DNA of 64,000 bases, taken from the NCBI GenBank assembly GCA_026260175.1, contig JAKCWW010000359.1, forward strand, positions 40,201-104,200. The letters run 5' to 3'. Of this stretch, positions 11,701-24,463 are shown piece after piece. The DNA comes from Reticulitermes lucifugus (taxonomy: Eukaryota; Arthropoda; Insecta; Blattodea; Rhinotermitidae). Positions within the stretch are counted from its first letter, which is position 1. Every line of letters starts with the position of its first letter. Both the position numbers and the translations under genes were made by a program. A model generated the notes under the pieces. It worked only from the letters and a program-made list of their open reading frames with translations. It made no database searches and had not been told where the DNA came from.

Positions 11701-14700
11701 GCGAACCTGATTTTGGTTTGTATCGATCCAATGTAACCATTACTTTACACGAAGCTCAAGTAGAAGGCCACTCCTGCAAAAAACGCCTCATTGTATTAAG
11801 TATGGAAATTGATTTATATGCATAAGTTTTTAAATATTTTTTTTGTGTGGCTAAACCCTAAACAAAGCAAATAGTTTCATAATTGATGCGCTGTGATTTG
11901 TTTTGAAAAAGTATGTTTTGTCTGTAGGAATATTCTGCACCGTCATATTAGTCATCGTAATATGAATACGCGAATTAATTTTTTTATAACAGTTTCTTCT
12001 CTGCTGTTAGTTATGTGAAACAGGGAAATGTAAGAACTCAGAACACAAAATTCAGCAATGATAAAGATTTGCGGACAATCTGTGTTATCCCTTTTACTTC
12101 TTTGTTGCTGTAACACAGCTTTCGCCACCTATGTTGTAATTGTAGAACTAAGATGGTTCTGCCAGCCATTACCAGAGTGTACTGCTGTAGCTCCCAGAAC
12201 CACTGGGACGTACGTCAGTGAATGTATGGGGAACTAAGTATACATGTGTTCATATGTTGTCTCCTGACCAGGACGAAATAACGATATAAATACAGCTAAT
12301 AAGTCATTTCAAGTGCGCAAAAGTTTAAGTATTTTTGAAAGAGAATGATAGATCAGAATGATATCCATGATGGAGTTAAGAACTGACCAATTTCGGGTAT
12401 GCTGTGAAAACCTCAAATCACGCAATGTTGCCCTTCAGTTCGGAATGTTTAACCTCCAGATTTCCTGTGTGAGAACTAACAGGTTAAAATTTAAAAAGTA
12501 TACAGAATTTGTCTATTGTTTTTTTATGGATATAAACTTGGTCTTTGTCTTCGTCTAAGGGACAGAAGGGAAAATTACATAATTCGGAACTTCATAATTT
12601 ACATCATTTACGAGACATTATTGTCGTGATATAAGGTGCGGCTGAGATAGGTGGAACATGTGGTGCATATGAAAGAGATTAGAATTTGATGTAGACTTTT
12701 TATCGAAAACCTGAACTGTTTAGACCACTTGGGTGATATAAACATACACAAGAGTTTACTATTAAAATATGTATTAGAGAAATAAGGTGTTATTTTTTGG
12801 GCTGAATCTAACTGGCCCAGGTTAGGGTCCAGTGGCCTGTTTTTGTGACGAAAGTAGTTAAACATTTGGTTCAATATATTGAAGGTACATGTGTTGCTAA
12901 TATGCACGCTGAAAACTTGAAAATGCTGTTCCTCAAGTCAGAGCCTATAGCTGGGTCGGGAACAGTTGAACTGTCAGTAAGATTTTGCCACAGACTTTCT
13001 CATCCGTGAAAACGAGCACATCCGTAACTCGACTTCTGCTGCGACGCGGATGCCTGTTGCGCGAAATAGCAGCAGGTGATCACTGTGAAGTCTCTGAAAT
13101 TACCAGGTGAGGTCTCGAGAAGCTTATTTAACTTTTCCTTTCAAAGTTTTTTTTATTTTGTAACTTCAACGCCACAGAAATACCTGTGTATCTTCTTGTC
13201 TGTTTTTTATCTGTACTGTGTGTTGGAGTATAATGACAGCCCTAGACAGATTACCATCCTTATGATATTTCTGTTTATGATACTTTGTAAAGTGTAGTTT
13301 TATTTTTCATTTTTTAGTCTTGACTTCTTACAAGCAGTTTACCTCGTGCTGGGTTATGGACGTGTTAATAATGTATTGTAGAAAAGCTCGCATGCTTTAA
13401 GCCGCAGATGTTGACGCAGCTCTTACTCACATACCAATATGCACAGACTTGCTCTGGGATATGTCCAGACTTCAATCAAGTGAGTGTCGGAGTTCAAGGA
13501 GCCTTCTAGGTACAGAGCCTGAAGCTTACCACTGACCTACACTTAATGTCGAGGCTACAGTGGGTGAATCTTTATGTTAATCTCTACATCACCTTCAAAG
13601 CATGATATTGGGACGACTTTAACTTGACCTTTATTTAACACCATTATTCAGTTAAGATTGTATGTCTGTGTCTTCTTGCCTTAAAAAATAACTTTAACGA
13701 ATATAAAATTTCAGTTTCACAATTTGTTTTTTGTTTGTGTTAAAGTAGGTACCTTTCTCTGCAGATAAGAAAAGATTGAATATTTTGGATAACAAGAAGC
13801 TGAGTAGACAAAATAGACTTAAGTAACAAAGGCAGTGGGGAAATTGCAGGACTGTGCAGTTGTATTTGTATCTTAGAGACTGAATATAAAAAATGACATA
13901 GCGAAGAGCTGATGACAATAACTGTCGGACAAAGATGACTGATAATACCTACACTGAACACCTGGCTAAAGGGGAATTTTGCAAGTGATAACATTTTATC
14001 ATTCCTCTCAATTACAGACGTTTAATTAAGACACAGTGGTCCACTTGTGGTAGTAAGATGAGGTTGTTCCCACGACAACACTTGATTGAGATGTATGGGA
14101 TAACAACTAACACAGAGGCGTGCGGCATCATTCAGTTTAATAGGCAAATGTTATCATTATCAGCTACTTGTGAGTCACTGTGCTAACACTTTGAAGATTG
14201 ACGTTAATTTAAATTTTATATGTACTCGTATATAGAAATTCAGTTCTTACCTCAGAGTTGAGCAGATGGTACGTATAGTTACCATTGAATGTAAAAGGTC
14301 AAAACAATCACTTTCTGGAAGCTGAATTGAAACAACTATGTAGGCTACCGAGGATTTTAGAAAGGTTGAAAGCAGTTATTACCATTCTTGCTTCATACTC
14401 GGGCAGTCGTGTCTTCGAATGTCCAGTGACCTGCTGTAGTGACTGAAGGATTGTCTCGATTTACTCATTCTTTTCAAGGCCGATGATGCTGCAGTATCTT
14501 AAAACATACCGCGACTACACACGTTCAATTCATAATTCACATTAATGCTACTGTTTCATGGTATGTCAACCCATTCTACAGCCTTTCCATCATTTAAAGT
14601 AAACTAACATTGCAGCTAAATCTGTGTATTTGATAGAGCGTCGTTAGGTAATCCAAGAATCAATCAACCGTTGGAGAGTTCTGGTGAAAACTACACGAAT

Positions 14701-15056
14701 TTTACACTGAAAGCTGTGTGAAACGTTTAATTTCCTTTAAGTGAGTGAGTTCTGCTATATCGCAATAGCTGCTTTGTTGTGAGACCTTGCGTTACAGAAA
14801 ATCTTGTAATAAAAGTAGGGTCAGATCAGAATAAATTTAGCTTGTCAGCCAATCTCATATATTCACGCTGGTCGCTGCAATAGCGTAACAGCCAACATAC
14901 ATATGCGAAAGTTCGCTTTTACAAGCAGCATTCACCCATTCGTCAGTCACATTACAGCCAATTCGCTTTAACGAAACAAGCGTAACAGCAGAACTGATTG
15001 TACATTAAGTGTTACTACAAGGCATTTTTTTCTTTGATATTTGAGGTGGTTATTTT
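8780..15056. other. Long intergenic stretch below copy A
   Basis: About 6.3 kb without a supported gene. The 88-codon frame at 11559-11825 shows no recognised domain. 13480-13570 resembles a worn piece of SINE B (GAAGCTTACCACTGACC, TGTCGAGGCTA), which I would not call firmly. Confidence 0.45.
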
Positions 15057-18000
15057 CTACACGACCTTGCCGGCGACCTTAAAGCACGTGACCGTTTGAT
15101 CCGTGCTGGAGTCGATGAGAGCGAGCTTCACCGTCAGCGGAATCTGAAACAAATGTTTGATGTTAGATAGCGTCATGCACTGTAGCTAAGTGACTATGTA
15201 ACTTTAGCCTATACTAATTGTAGCCACGGTGAATCGCTAATCGTTAAGCCACAAAAATTGTTAATTACTTTTGTAGTTCCCTTAGCGGCGCGCTTTATCA
15301 ACTGCACATATTATTTACCGTCAGTGTCAGGATATGTGAAGGATGGAGTGGAAAATATGTAGGAGGAAGCAGTTGTGGGATGTCTGTAAGATACTGGCCC
15401 AGCATTCGCTTAGAGGGAACGAGGAATCTCACGATAAATCTGAGTTAAGATAGCCACCTGGCGGAATATGTAACGTGGGAATTCCAGTAAACTACGCAGT
15501 AACAATCACTGCAGACAAAACGCTTTTGTGCACTGTAACACGAATTTCTGTATATTATAACCTGCATGAAAGACTACCATTGTATTTTAGTCTGGAGAAA
15601 TTTTATGTCAGAGGTTGCAACGATGTTTCGATGTTAATTCTGCGCACCTTTGTTAAGTTCGGTTTTGGCATACACACTGTAGAGAGACTTATTGCATTAA
15701 ATAAGATACGGTTTGTGGTTTCATGATTGAGTATATGTGTATATCATGTCGTTCTTACGCCGTTTTCATGAAAACCTTTAGTTTTCACTTACTGCACAGG
15801 TGACAGCTTTCTACTGAATATCGAACACCGATAATTTTTATCTTGCGTTTTGGTATTATTACATTTGAACGCAGTTATAACATCATGAATGGGACTGAAT
15901 ATTTTGTGTCGTTATAAACGAGTGTTGTTATAACCAAGGAGTTTAATGTTCAGGTTAACGGGGAGGAATTAATTAGTACCACAGAATATCTGACGCTATA
16001 GACGATGTGTCGTATAAATCGATGTCATTATAACCGGGTTTAACTGTATTTATGTCCTGTAATGTCCATCGGGTACGTTTCTGTAAAGTATAAATTCCAC
16101 TACTACCCGCCTGGCGGGTTTCCATTAATACTAATCTGCATAATTTTTCAATTTTTTATGATTTCGGGGAATAGTGATCATCAGTAACCTCTATCTGACA
16201 GCATTGAACTGATCCATAAAGGCCCGTGAGTGAATTTCCCTAGTAGTTCGGAAGAACTTTACTTACCGGAGGGTATAATGTCAGGATCGGCACTCTTAAC
16301 TCGTAGGTGACTTTCTCATCCTTGGTCAGCGGACACGTCTTTTTCAGGAGCGATTTGCAGGCATTTGTTTGTGAGAGCGTGTGGTTAACTGGAAGTCCAA
16401 AGATGAAGGCCTGCACGTAGGGTTTCAAATCCGTGATATCGTGGTCTGGAAGGAAACAGAGTACCGCCCTTCATGCTTCAAAATAACTGACCTTTCATAC
16501 ACCTGAAATACTTTAACACTTTCTCACATCTTCAGGTTGTGGTTGCGTTGTTTCATTCTGAAAGACAACTTAGGCCTACATCAGTATCTTTTCTAAACAA
16601 ACCAGCACTAGTGTGTAACATGTTTCGAGAACAATCATCTTCGTGGAATACTTGGGAATTACGCCATCACAAAATAAACCTGTATAAACTCTTTACGTTG
16701 CTGTAAAGTTTCTACATTAATACCTATGTCATTTATGTCTTTAGGAATCTCTGTTTAACAGTAAAATTAAACTGCGCTTAGTTTTTTTAATATATTTGAG
16801 CGTAAGAGGAGTAAAAGAGTTTATTTAATACTTAAGATTACAGGAACCTAGGAGACAGTGATAACTTCGACATGTAGCTAGGATAAGAAGTAAAACATTA
16901 TACACTATTTTGGTGGATTAAGCGACCTCTTGTAAAATAGTATGGCGGATGATGTTTAGGGAAATCGGAGTTGAGTGGAATGGAATTGGTTTAGAACCAT
17001 GTCGGGTGGCGGGACACGTTTTTAGAGGTGTTGTTACTCCGGGCTGTATTACGCGAATGCTCTTGTGGTCATTTAGATGTTAAAACCTGCGAGACACAAA
17101 GATTGTGATATATATTTTTTTTGGGTACTGGCAATGTGTCTGATCTGTCGGTCTTTACACTCACCGGGAATGAAGTCCACTTCAGCAACCATTTCCTTGC
17201 CACGCACTAACTGGCAGGGCGGGTTGTTGCAGTTGGACACTCTCAATTCCACCGGGGCTGGCTCCTTGTTTGAACCTGTAGATTTAAGCACATAACTTGT
17301 GGATCTTTGTCGCTTAGTGTTGCTTGGGTGGTTAGTCGCCGCGGAGACTCGGATACGATCCCTGGCCTGTCCAAGTGGAATTTGTGTTGGACAAAGTGGC
17401 ACTGGAACGGGCTGTTCTCCGAGTGTTTCGGTTTTTCAGTCAGTATTATTCCAGTAATGAACCATATTCATTTATACACTCATTTACTCATTTATTCATC
17501 AATTAATTCATTCATCACCGACGCTATATAACTTTAGCAATTGATATCGTTAAATAAGACACTTACTTCACCTAGTGACAAGTTATGAATGTGTGGATCT
17601 GTACCTCTACTTCTTACGTTTTGATGTATGGTTATTACGTACGGGCTGAACATTCTTTGTGCCTTTTCTCCCTACAACAATACGAGATGCAGTAAGGCAG
17701 TGGCATGAGTGCAGGTTTTTTACACCTTGTTACTCATTTTTTATTTAATGGTTCATTTGACTGCGCCTTTTTTTACCACCATAAGAACATAATAATAATA
17801 ATAATGACAATCTAATTGTGAACTAGTTACTGGACAATGAGGGTCCTGTACTATCCAGTTTGTTCATGGTTATCCAACTACTACTACCGCTAGTACTACT
17901 ACTACTACTACTACTACTACTGCTGCTACTTCTACTTCTATTACTACTACTACTACTACTAATAATAATATTAAGTTCAGTCGGCATAATGATGAGGCTA

Positions 18001-18897
18001 CAGGCCGGACGACAGAGGAATCGAAGGTTGATTTCCGACACATGCAAGCGATCGGCTCTGGGGACTACTCATCCTTCTGTATAATGGATAAAGGGGACTT
18101 TTGACCGGGAGCAAAGCGGTCGGGGCGTGAGCGTGACACTTCTGTGTAGAGCAGAGGCTAAGAAGGCCCCGAAGCTATACTTCCGCCTCGGCATTTTCTC
18201 AATGACGTGGTGCACACGGTCAAGTTGACTTAATTTAATTAAATTATGTTTGTTTAATTAAATTCAATTCAGGTTATTAAATTAACATGTAGGCTGAATA
18301 GCGAAGGGAAAATTACGAAACCAGAACGAATAGTAGTTTTAATTTTACGAGTAGTATTAGTAGTATTTGTAGTGTAGCAGCAGTGGTTGTAATGGTGGTG
18401 CTAGTAGTAGTAGTGGTAGTAGTAGCAGCAGCAGCAGCATTAATCTTGAAAAATAATAATTCAATTTTTAAAAAGGCTTTGTGTTGTTGAACTTGTGAGT
18501 GCGGTAATGAACCTTCGGGTTCCATAAAACGCGGGGAATTTCTTGACTAGCTGACGACCTGTTAGCTTCTCAAGAAGGACTCTGCTCCATGGAGTTAGTT
18601 AGTTAGAGTTGTGTTGTTGAATTAATTTTGAGTTTGTCGAATACTTTTCTAATTTAAGTCATGTCTATGTAAATGCTCACATTTCCCTACACACTCATCT
18701 TTACAAACAGTACATGATTCGATGTTTTGTAAGTCACTGTGTTGTATTTGATACACTTCCCCTTGGGGAAGACTGCATGTTACCTTTTCAGTAATGTAAT
18801 ACAGCAGTAACACGACATTTTATGTGTACTTACATTTTTGGAACGTCGTGGCCAATACTGTTGTAGCTAGGGCGGATATTGCGATCAGTCGTAACAT
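15057..18897 (-). CDS. Npc2-like: NPC2-like secreted lipid-binding protein, ML domain (copy A)
   Basis: Four coding exons on the minus strand: 18897-18834, 17275-17165, 16445-16267 and 15143-15057 (stop TAG). All introns are GT-AG, with phases 1, 1, 0. The product is 146 aa, normal for NPC2. Residues 1-16 form a signal peptide (hydrophobic core, likely cut after VLA16); the mature chain opens TTFQKC. The six family cysteines are C22, C37, C42, C88, C96 and C138, giving the usual 22-138, 37-42 and 88-96 disulphides. Other family marks are PVELRV before C37 and an NHT glycosylation sequon at 79. Family knowledge: ML proteins are small secreted or lysosomal beta-sandwich carriers of sterols, fatty acids or microbial lipids; insects carry many copies, some immune or chemosensory. 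The ligand cannot be told from sequence. The third exon is 179 nt, the same length as in copy B. Intron 3 holds a MITE and intron 1 a SINE fragment and triplet repeats. The orphan signal exon at 21850-21901 could be an alternative start. Confidence 0.93.
15861..16046 (-). mobile_element. Tc1/mariner- or pogo-like MITE in copy A intron 3
   Basis: A sequence of about 186 bp with matching ends: one end reads TTTGAACGCAGTTATAAC, the other CATTATAACCGGGTTTAACT. The interior matches a second copy at 60680-60863 along its whole length in the opposite orientation, for example GGGACTGAATATTTTGTGTC and CACAGAATATCTG. Ends of the CAGT...ACTG type beside TA are typical of Tc1/mariner and pogo MITEs. The 5' end has lost its exact TA. 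No transposase is encoded. Confidence 0.75.
17320..17465 (+). mobile_element. Degenerate fragment of tRNA-derived SINE A (copy A intron 1)
   Basis: Matches the SINE A copies at 50904 and 58575 over the tRNA-like head and body: GGTTAGTCGCC, a damaged B box (ATACGATCCCTGG), GGACAAAGTGGCACTGGAAC and CCGAGTGTTTCGG. It is 3'-truncated and lies 45 bases from the copy A exon 2 acceptor, inside intron 1 and antisense to the gene. Confidence 0.75.
17875..17970. repeat. (ACT)n triplet microsatellite
   Basis: About 95 bases of ACT/CTA triplets with a short GCT interruption, ending in AAT triplets. It lies in intron 1 of copy A and is complementary to the AGT/AGC tract near 18350-18440. Confidence 0.9.
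18350..18440. repeat. (AGT)n/(AGC)n triplet microsatellite
   Basis: Interrupted AGT and AGC triplets in the same intron as the ACT tract. Segments such as AGTAGTAGCAGCAGC pair with the ACT/GCT tract about 400 bases away. Confidence 0.85.
18507..18612 (+). repeat. Dispersed repeat D, reference copy with TTAG tail
   Basis: TTCCATAAAACGCGGGGAAT, TTCTTGACTAGCTGACGACC, TGTTAGCTTCTCAAGAAGGA, CTCTGCTCCATGGAG, then TTAGTTAGTTAG. It recurs, more or less worn, at 540, 1925, 4490 (-), 26080, 50101, 56255 and 59395 (-). The tetramer tail suggests a SINE or LINE tail. This copy lies in intron 1 of copy A. Confidence 0.65.
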
Positions 18898-18905
18898 ATT
18901 TTCAT
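18885..18905 (-). other. Out-of-frame upstream ATG overlapping the copy A start
   Basis: An ATG eight bases before the chosen start opens a six-codon frame (MKICYD) that ends in TGA at 18885, overlapping the real start at 18897. The real start is preferred because its frame gives a clean signal peptide and reaches the conserved first cysteine. If the mRNA includes it, this uORF would reduce translation and rely on leaky scanning or reinitiation. Its presence in the transcript is inference. Confidence 0.4.
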
Positions 18906-18983
18906 GTGGACGTGACGCGAGTCTGACAGGATACTCGCAGTTTGCAGATACAACCGCGCACAGAGTTCTGGAAAAAGAACTGT

Positions 18984-19013
18984 TGAAAGGACAAGTGAGT
19001 GGACTTATTTAAA
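18984..19013 (-). promoter_or_regulatory. Likely core promoter of copy A (TATA-like box and Inr)
   Basis: On the minus strand TTTAAATAAG (19013-19004) is followed about 25 bases later by a TCA initiator-like site (18986-18984). That places transcription start roughly 87 bases before the ATG at 18897. Spacing and order fit an insect TATA/Inr promoter. No transcript data are available here. Confidence 0.45.
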
Positions 19014-21849
19014 GTCCCCAGAAAACACAATTTGGAAATATTCACACGTAACAAAATTTGTACAATATATTGTCGTAAATATTGTCCAGCTCACTGGGTC
19101 GGAACTTATTACCACCAAGGGCCCCTTTTTTATCATTTTCTCTCCTGACCCGCCGTTTTCGTAGATGAAATCACACTAATCGAAGGCAAGTATGTGATTT
19201 ATGCTACCAGTAAAGTTACATAAGCATACAGACACTTAAGCACTGTTCACTAACACCGGTCGCTTAATTTTGATTCAATCGTAACTCAAAAGCCTATCAG
19301 TCACATTGTCCCCAGTCGCTTTTTAAAGAATGAAATCAGCTGATGGAACCCAATGTTATCTTCACGTACCCCAGGTTGGGAACCATTGGTCTAGCCAATT
19401 CCATGGAGAAGATGCTTTTAGAAGCTGATAGTTCGTATTCAAGGAATTCATTAAGGTATATGGAAATGCCAGGACGTTCAGTGCCACGTATAAGAAAGCC
19501 TTCGACTGGACCGTATTGTAAGGTAGCAGGATCTAGTCCATCTCATATTTAAGACTTTTTTAGCATTGTCCTCATACCTATACCAGCGTCTCCCAAGCGC
19601 TCTTTATCATTGATGCTTGCCTACTGTAACCGTCCACCCTGAACTACCCGACTCACGGTAGGTTACATTGTGCTGTATGCTCATCGGAAAACATGGACCT
19701 CTCCCAGGGAATATACGGGGGGTTTGAAGCCACTTTGATAGTCACAATTATAGTTGTGATAATGATGGCACAGCTTGCGTTTAATTATAAATTAATAAGG
19801 CACAGCAACAGTTTGCACAATGCAAATACATAAACCACAGGCATGGAAAACTTAAGATCGATTCAGATGAAGCTGTTGAGTTTTAAACTGCACCACTCGC
19901 GTTTTCTTTCGTGCTCTCCCAGTGAAATCAAATATTACATTGCCTTGAATTCTGGAATGTCTCCCCCTTTGTCAAGAAAACAGCCAGCCAGCAGGCAAGC
20001 CCGTCCGAAAAGCTCTTTCTGAACAAAAGGACCACTTACCTGCATACAACTACCTGTCACTATAACAAGAAAGAGAACTTAAGCCTTTGGAAATGAGGCA
20101 TGTCAGACCTGTAACCATCTTAATGACACACAAGGTTTAAGTGCGGAGAGCAGTTAGAGGTTTGAACTGCTAAAGCCCTCCGCACATTCCAGAATTTGAA
20201 TAGTGCATTTGATTTAATTTATGCCCTTACATAAACTGACTAACGGCCAAACAACCACTTTATCTCCTCATCTTTTTGAAGCTCAGCCCGAGACTTGAAC
20301 TACGGACCCTGACCGGTTACACTACTATGATTTTTTGTCCAATTTTTAAGCACTTCATGCGTGCTAGTGTTCCGCCTATCCCACTTATTTTTATTTAATT
20401 ACGGTAATAATTGTATAAAGAGAATAGCTGTTATGAAGCTCCCTTTTATGAAAGTTTCTTCCTACTCCTTTATTTCTCTCTTGGATTCAGAGTTCTTTGT
20501 CAGCGCTGCTCTCAAATGCACTTAATCTCTGTGTGAGACAGAGTGTCACATCAACGTAAAACAAGAGGTAGAGTAATAGTTTTGGTATTTTTTAGTAGGT
20601 GTTGAAACAGGAGATTTGAAGACGAAAGTTTGCTATGAATGGAAGTAGTCATTTTCCTAGTTTAATGTGCTTTTTAATATGACTATTAATTTTGATTTGT
20701 TATCGTTATTCCAAAGTACATAAAATTTATCACGTTGTCGGAAGGATTTCTTATCCATCTTTATGTTACAACGCTGTGCATTCGGGCTGTGAATCATGGT
20801 TATATAGGCCTACTTGTTTCTATTAGCCAATTTAATGAAATATTCTTCCTGTGGTTTGGGATACCTAACGTTAATATCAGAATAACTCTGTTACTGATTT
20901 TTTCCATCTTTTACTCGTTACTGATTCTCTGGCAGTATCCTAATACTGTAGTGTGCGGTCGCATTTTATGTGAATTTGAAACAATGCCAACCATTAAATT
21001 AACTTTTATTGCTTATGCATTAATATTGCGCTTAAAACGTGTGTCTAAAAGCAAACCTACGCTACAGTTCTTTTAGATTTCTGTGCTCTGAGAACATAAC
21101 CCTCTTACTTTGTATTTATTCGTATGGGAAAAAATCTTGAATTGTACGAGATTTGAAATATGCCATGTCTTCAGGAACGTATTCCTCGCATAAAATGTGA
21201 CCACACTGTACTCTAAAGCATTGTTAAAACGAAATTGCCATAAAGAACCCTAAATTAAAATCATTCGAAAGAGAAAATGCGCTAAAAAGATGAACATTTC
21301 GACGGTGCATGGAGCACGGCATATAGTAGAACTTTCCGAGGGTGCCTTTTTATCCCTCGAGGGACAATTCTTTGAGCTGTACGTATTTTTATGGTCGACT
21401 TATTTTGTTTGTGGTCATTTATTGTGTTACTGTTAAGCCGCAACGGTCCGACCTTCCAGCTTCCAGTCTAATTCTGGAACGTCCGACCCTGCGTCACAAT
21501 GAGGGTAGGAACCAGGCTCTCGAACTCAGAGTCCAGAGTCCTGATCCGGTAGCGTGCCACCATCTCTCGTATATGAAATAATAAACACTGCAAGGGCTGC
21601 GAGAGATCAGCCCCTACAACTATACTTTTTTAGGCTCGAAGGGCATAGGTCTTTTAGAGAGATAGAGAACAACAAAATAAGTGTCAAATTTCCCCAAATA
21701 AGTATATTGAAAAAAAGAATTACATTATTTAAATTAAGGAGCGAGGGTGACCTTCATTAATTGAACATACATTACACAAATTTCAAAAGCTTCCCTAACC
21801 GAACAACCACCGTAAACCTTGGGTTAATTAAAACAATAAACCATCCTAC
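19014..21849. other. Between copy A promoter and orphan exon
   Basis: Searched for further ML exons on the minus strand; none seen. 20280-20335 has a tRNA/SINE-like piece (minus strand: AGTTCAAGTCTCGG). A 113-codon hydrophobic frame at 20735-21076 (+) looks like a chance product of AT-rich DNA. Confidence 0.45.
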
Positions 21850-21901
21850 CTTGTAGAGCTAGCGTGACGGCGCAGACCAGTAGCACGGCGTCGGGCTTCA
21901 T
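21850..21901 (-). CDS. Orphan signal-peptide exon (ML-gene style)
   Basis: On the minus strand an ATG in good context (CAGCCATGAAG) opens 17 codons, MKPDAVLLVCAVTLALQ, plus one base, then a donor G|GTAGGATGG. The peptide is a classic signal sequence, and the exon ends in phase 1 exactly like the first exons of the three NPC2-like genes. It lies 0.9 kb below the 3' end of copy B and 3 kb above copy A exon 1. I found no cysteine exons between it and copy A. If joined to copy A exon 2 it would give an in-frame protein (Gly18, then SNKEPAP) lacking the first family cysteine. It is therefore an alternative first exon of copy A, or the remnant of a lost paralogue. The protein frame is visible; its use is inference. 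Confidence 0.5.
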
Positions 21902-22692
21902 GGCTGTGACAGTATGTCACCTCGACGGTAGTCTATGCACGACGACTCAATCTAGAATAACCTTTTTTCCTGTCCGTCCTCCAATGTTTTCTAACTTAAA
22001 ACATTGCGTCCCCCCCCCACTCTATTGCACCGTTTTCAATTTCTCCATAAAGCAATACCTGCCCAGTTTGGGTGACCTTAACCTATGCTTTTGCAAAATT
22101 TCAGTTCCTGGTTGTCAGCAAGTGCTTGGGCAACAAGTTACTCCATATTCAACATTTACCGCATCAGGTCTCCTAGTTAAAATCAGCATTTTCTAATTTC
22201 AAAGGTGGTTGGTGTCCTACTTTACACTTAACATCCACATATTTTCTAAATTTAAAAAAATAATCAGTTTTGCTACACTACAGTCACACTGAAAGTTCTT
22301 TGGAAAGTAAGTTGAAATGAACAGCACTGGAAGCAATGGCCATGTGGGAAGCTAATGACAGACTATATCTTCAGTAAATATATTGTGGAATGTGAAAGAC
22401 AGTCTACTAGTGGCCGAAGGTTGTCATATGCCAACCAGGTGCTGAAAATGGCTCTATTGGAGTATGTGATCACTTGAAACCGTCTCCTAAATAACGGAGT
22501 GAAAAAATCACACAGAAATATTTTTGTAAGGGCTATGGTGGGACGTAAAATTTTGGCAAACGCTGTTTAGAAGTCATTGTAAATGTCTGATGAATTACAC
22601 AAAGAAAGTATTAAGAATCTCCCCTTGTATGGATATTTCGAAACATCAGCTTACTTCTTAATAACACAAACATCAATGCTTATTACAAGTCA

Positions 22693-22698
22693 TTTATT
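22693..22698 (-). terminator. Polyadenylation signal of copy B
   Basis: AATAAA on the minus strand about 110 bases after the copy B stop codon, in AT-rich sequence. It is the first such hexamer downstream, giving a plausible short 3' UTR. Confidence 0.55.
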
Positions 22699-22808
22699 TC
22701 ATTTTTATTAGTACAGTAGTCATTTTACAACATTGCATTTTTAATAATAGTAACTTTCATCTGACACAGGCTGTAGTAGTAGAAAAATTATATAATTTTA
22801 TATTCATG

Positions 22809-24431
22809 TTAGTTTACAACTTCAAGCTGAATGCTGAAGCAGAAAATAACATCCTCACTACCGTCAGCACCCTCTCCGTCTGGGTTAACAATTCGAAGTT
22901 CAACAACCACAGACGCCTGAAAAAGAATTTCAACATTTGTTGTATAACAGACAGTTGAATTAAACATAAAATCAATGTACATTCAGAGTTTTTGGTGAAA
23001 AGTGTTGTGACGCGTTGGTGCACAGTAGACACACAGTAGCTGATCTCAACTGCCCTCTGTCGAGCCACAAGTCATAAATTTGATGTCCTACATGCTGTTT
23101 CCTTTAAATTTCACGAGTTTAGAAAAAACATTAAGTGAAAAGTAACAAATGCTTCAGAATTTTGAAGCTGTGTTTAAATTTCTCACGTCGTTTAATTTAA
23201 GTTAACATGCACAATAAGAAGTTAGGGAAAGTATGAATAGCATGAAAATCGTGGCCCGTTCTCTGTCTTAGCCTCAAGTTTTCGAATTACGAACCGAAGC
23301 AGTATGAAGGTCCGCTTTGTTTAATTGTGTTTCAAACCCTAAAACTTAAGGGAAAAGCATGTTGGGCATAAAACGTGTGTTTCGTTTCTCTCTACAGATT
23401 TTGTTCAAAGTGTTTTTCTCTACGTTGATTAAAAATATAAGCTAGGACTGCGCCGAGAATTGCGCGTATTTCGTCAGGCAAAAGGCCCGTTGTTTTTCTT
23501 CATTAGTCATTCCACGAAATGCAGTAAATGTCCACAGTAACAGGTATCGCGAAAGCACTTGTGTTACATGTGGACAGACAAAAACACATGAAAATTAATA
23601 CGCGCATTTTTGCCACTTCTCTTTGCGAATGTGCTACTACTAGCAGTGAACTTACCGTGAAATGCTAATTATATGATATTTGTAACATACGTCGTATTAC
23701 ACAGCAGATCTTTATTACATCCTGGAAGATATCAACAAAATTAGGCCTGTTATTTATTATATTAGAAAATAAATGTGTCAGGTGCAACAAATGAATAAGT
23801 TTTATGATGATCCAGCTATGCGTGTATGAATATAAACGTAACCTACGGTGGCGAACCTTCTCTTTCATCGTCTATTGGCATTTATTACATCATGGCGCAA
23901 TAACTGCTTTCGAGACCTTGATGTTGCCCAGACATAAAGAAAACTTTCTTTCAGTTTATGCTGTAAATTCCCGTGTCCAGGCTGAATGTCAGTGACGCAG
24001 CTGTCAGTATCATAGAATGCAGTTACGAATACAAAGTAAATACAAACGGAACAGACTACTGAGAAGAGACCATCTGCCATAAAATTACAGCAGTAGCTCC
24101 ACGAATTGAGGGAAGTAGTATAAATACAGTGTAAGCCCTGCTGAAACAAGAGTACTGCATACAAATTTGGCAACAAAGCCTTTATCCCTTCTACGATTAA
24201 GTTTCTGTTTATAATTTAAAACATATTACCCTGAAGTCTCAAGAGAGGCATTCTAATAAAAGTAGAACCACAAGTTTCTTTTTGATGACGTAGAACCAAT
24301 CAGCGCAATAGAATATGCTTAGATACGAACATCTGATTTCAGTCAGTCGACATCACAGCGATTACCATGCTTGATTTGAAATGCTCTGTATTTGCAGCTC
24401 AGACTTTCTTGCTCCTTTTAGTAAGTTTTTG

Positions 24432-24463
<32 letters not shown>

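Noticed and set aside
11559-11825. 88-codon frame (+)
   Set aside because: No recognised motif, no flanking exons and no evidence of coding bias.
18240-18290. TTAATTAAATT palindromes as a possible MITE
   Set aside because: Simple AT-rich sequence without defined ends or target duplication.
20735-21076. 113-codon hydrophobic frame (+) that looks like a membrane protein
   Set aside because: AT-rich sequence gives runs of I, L and F by chance; no domain, no start context, no splice pattern and no repeat elsewhere.
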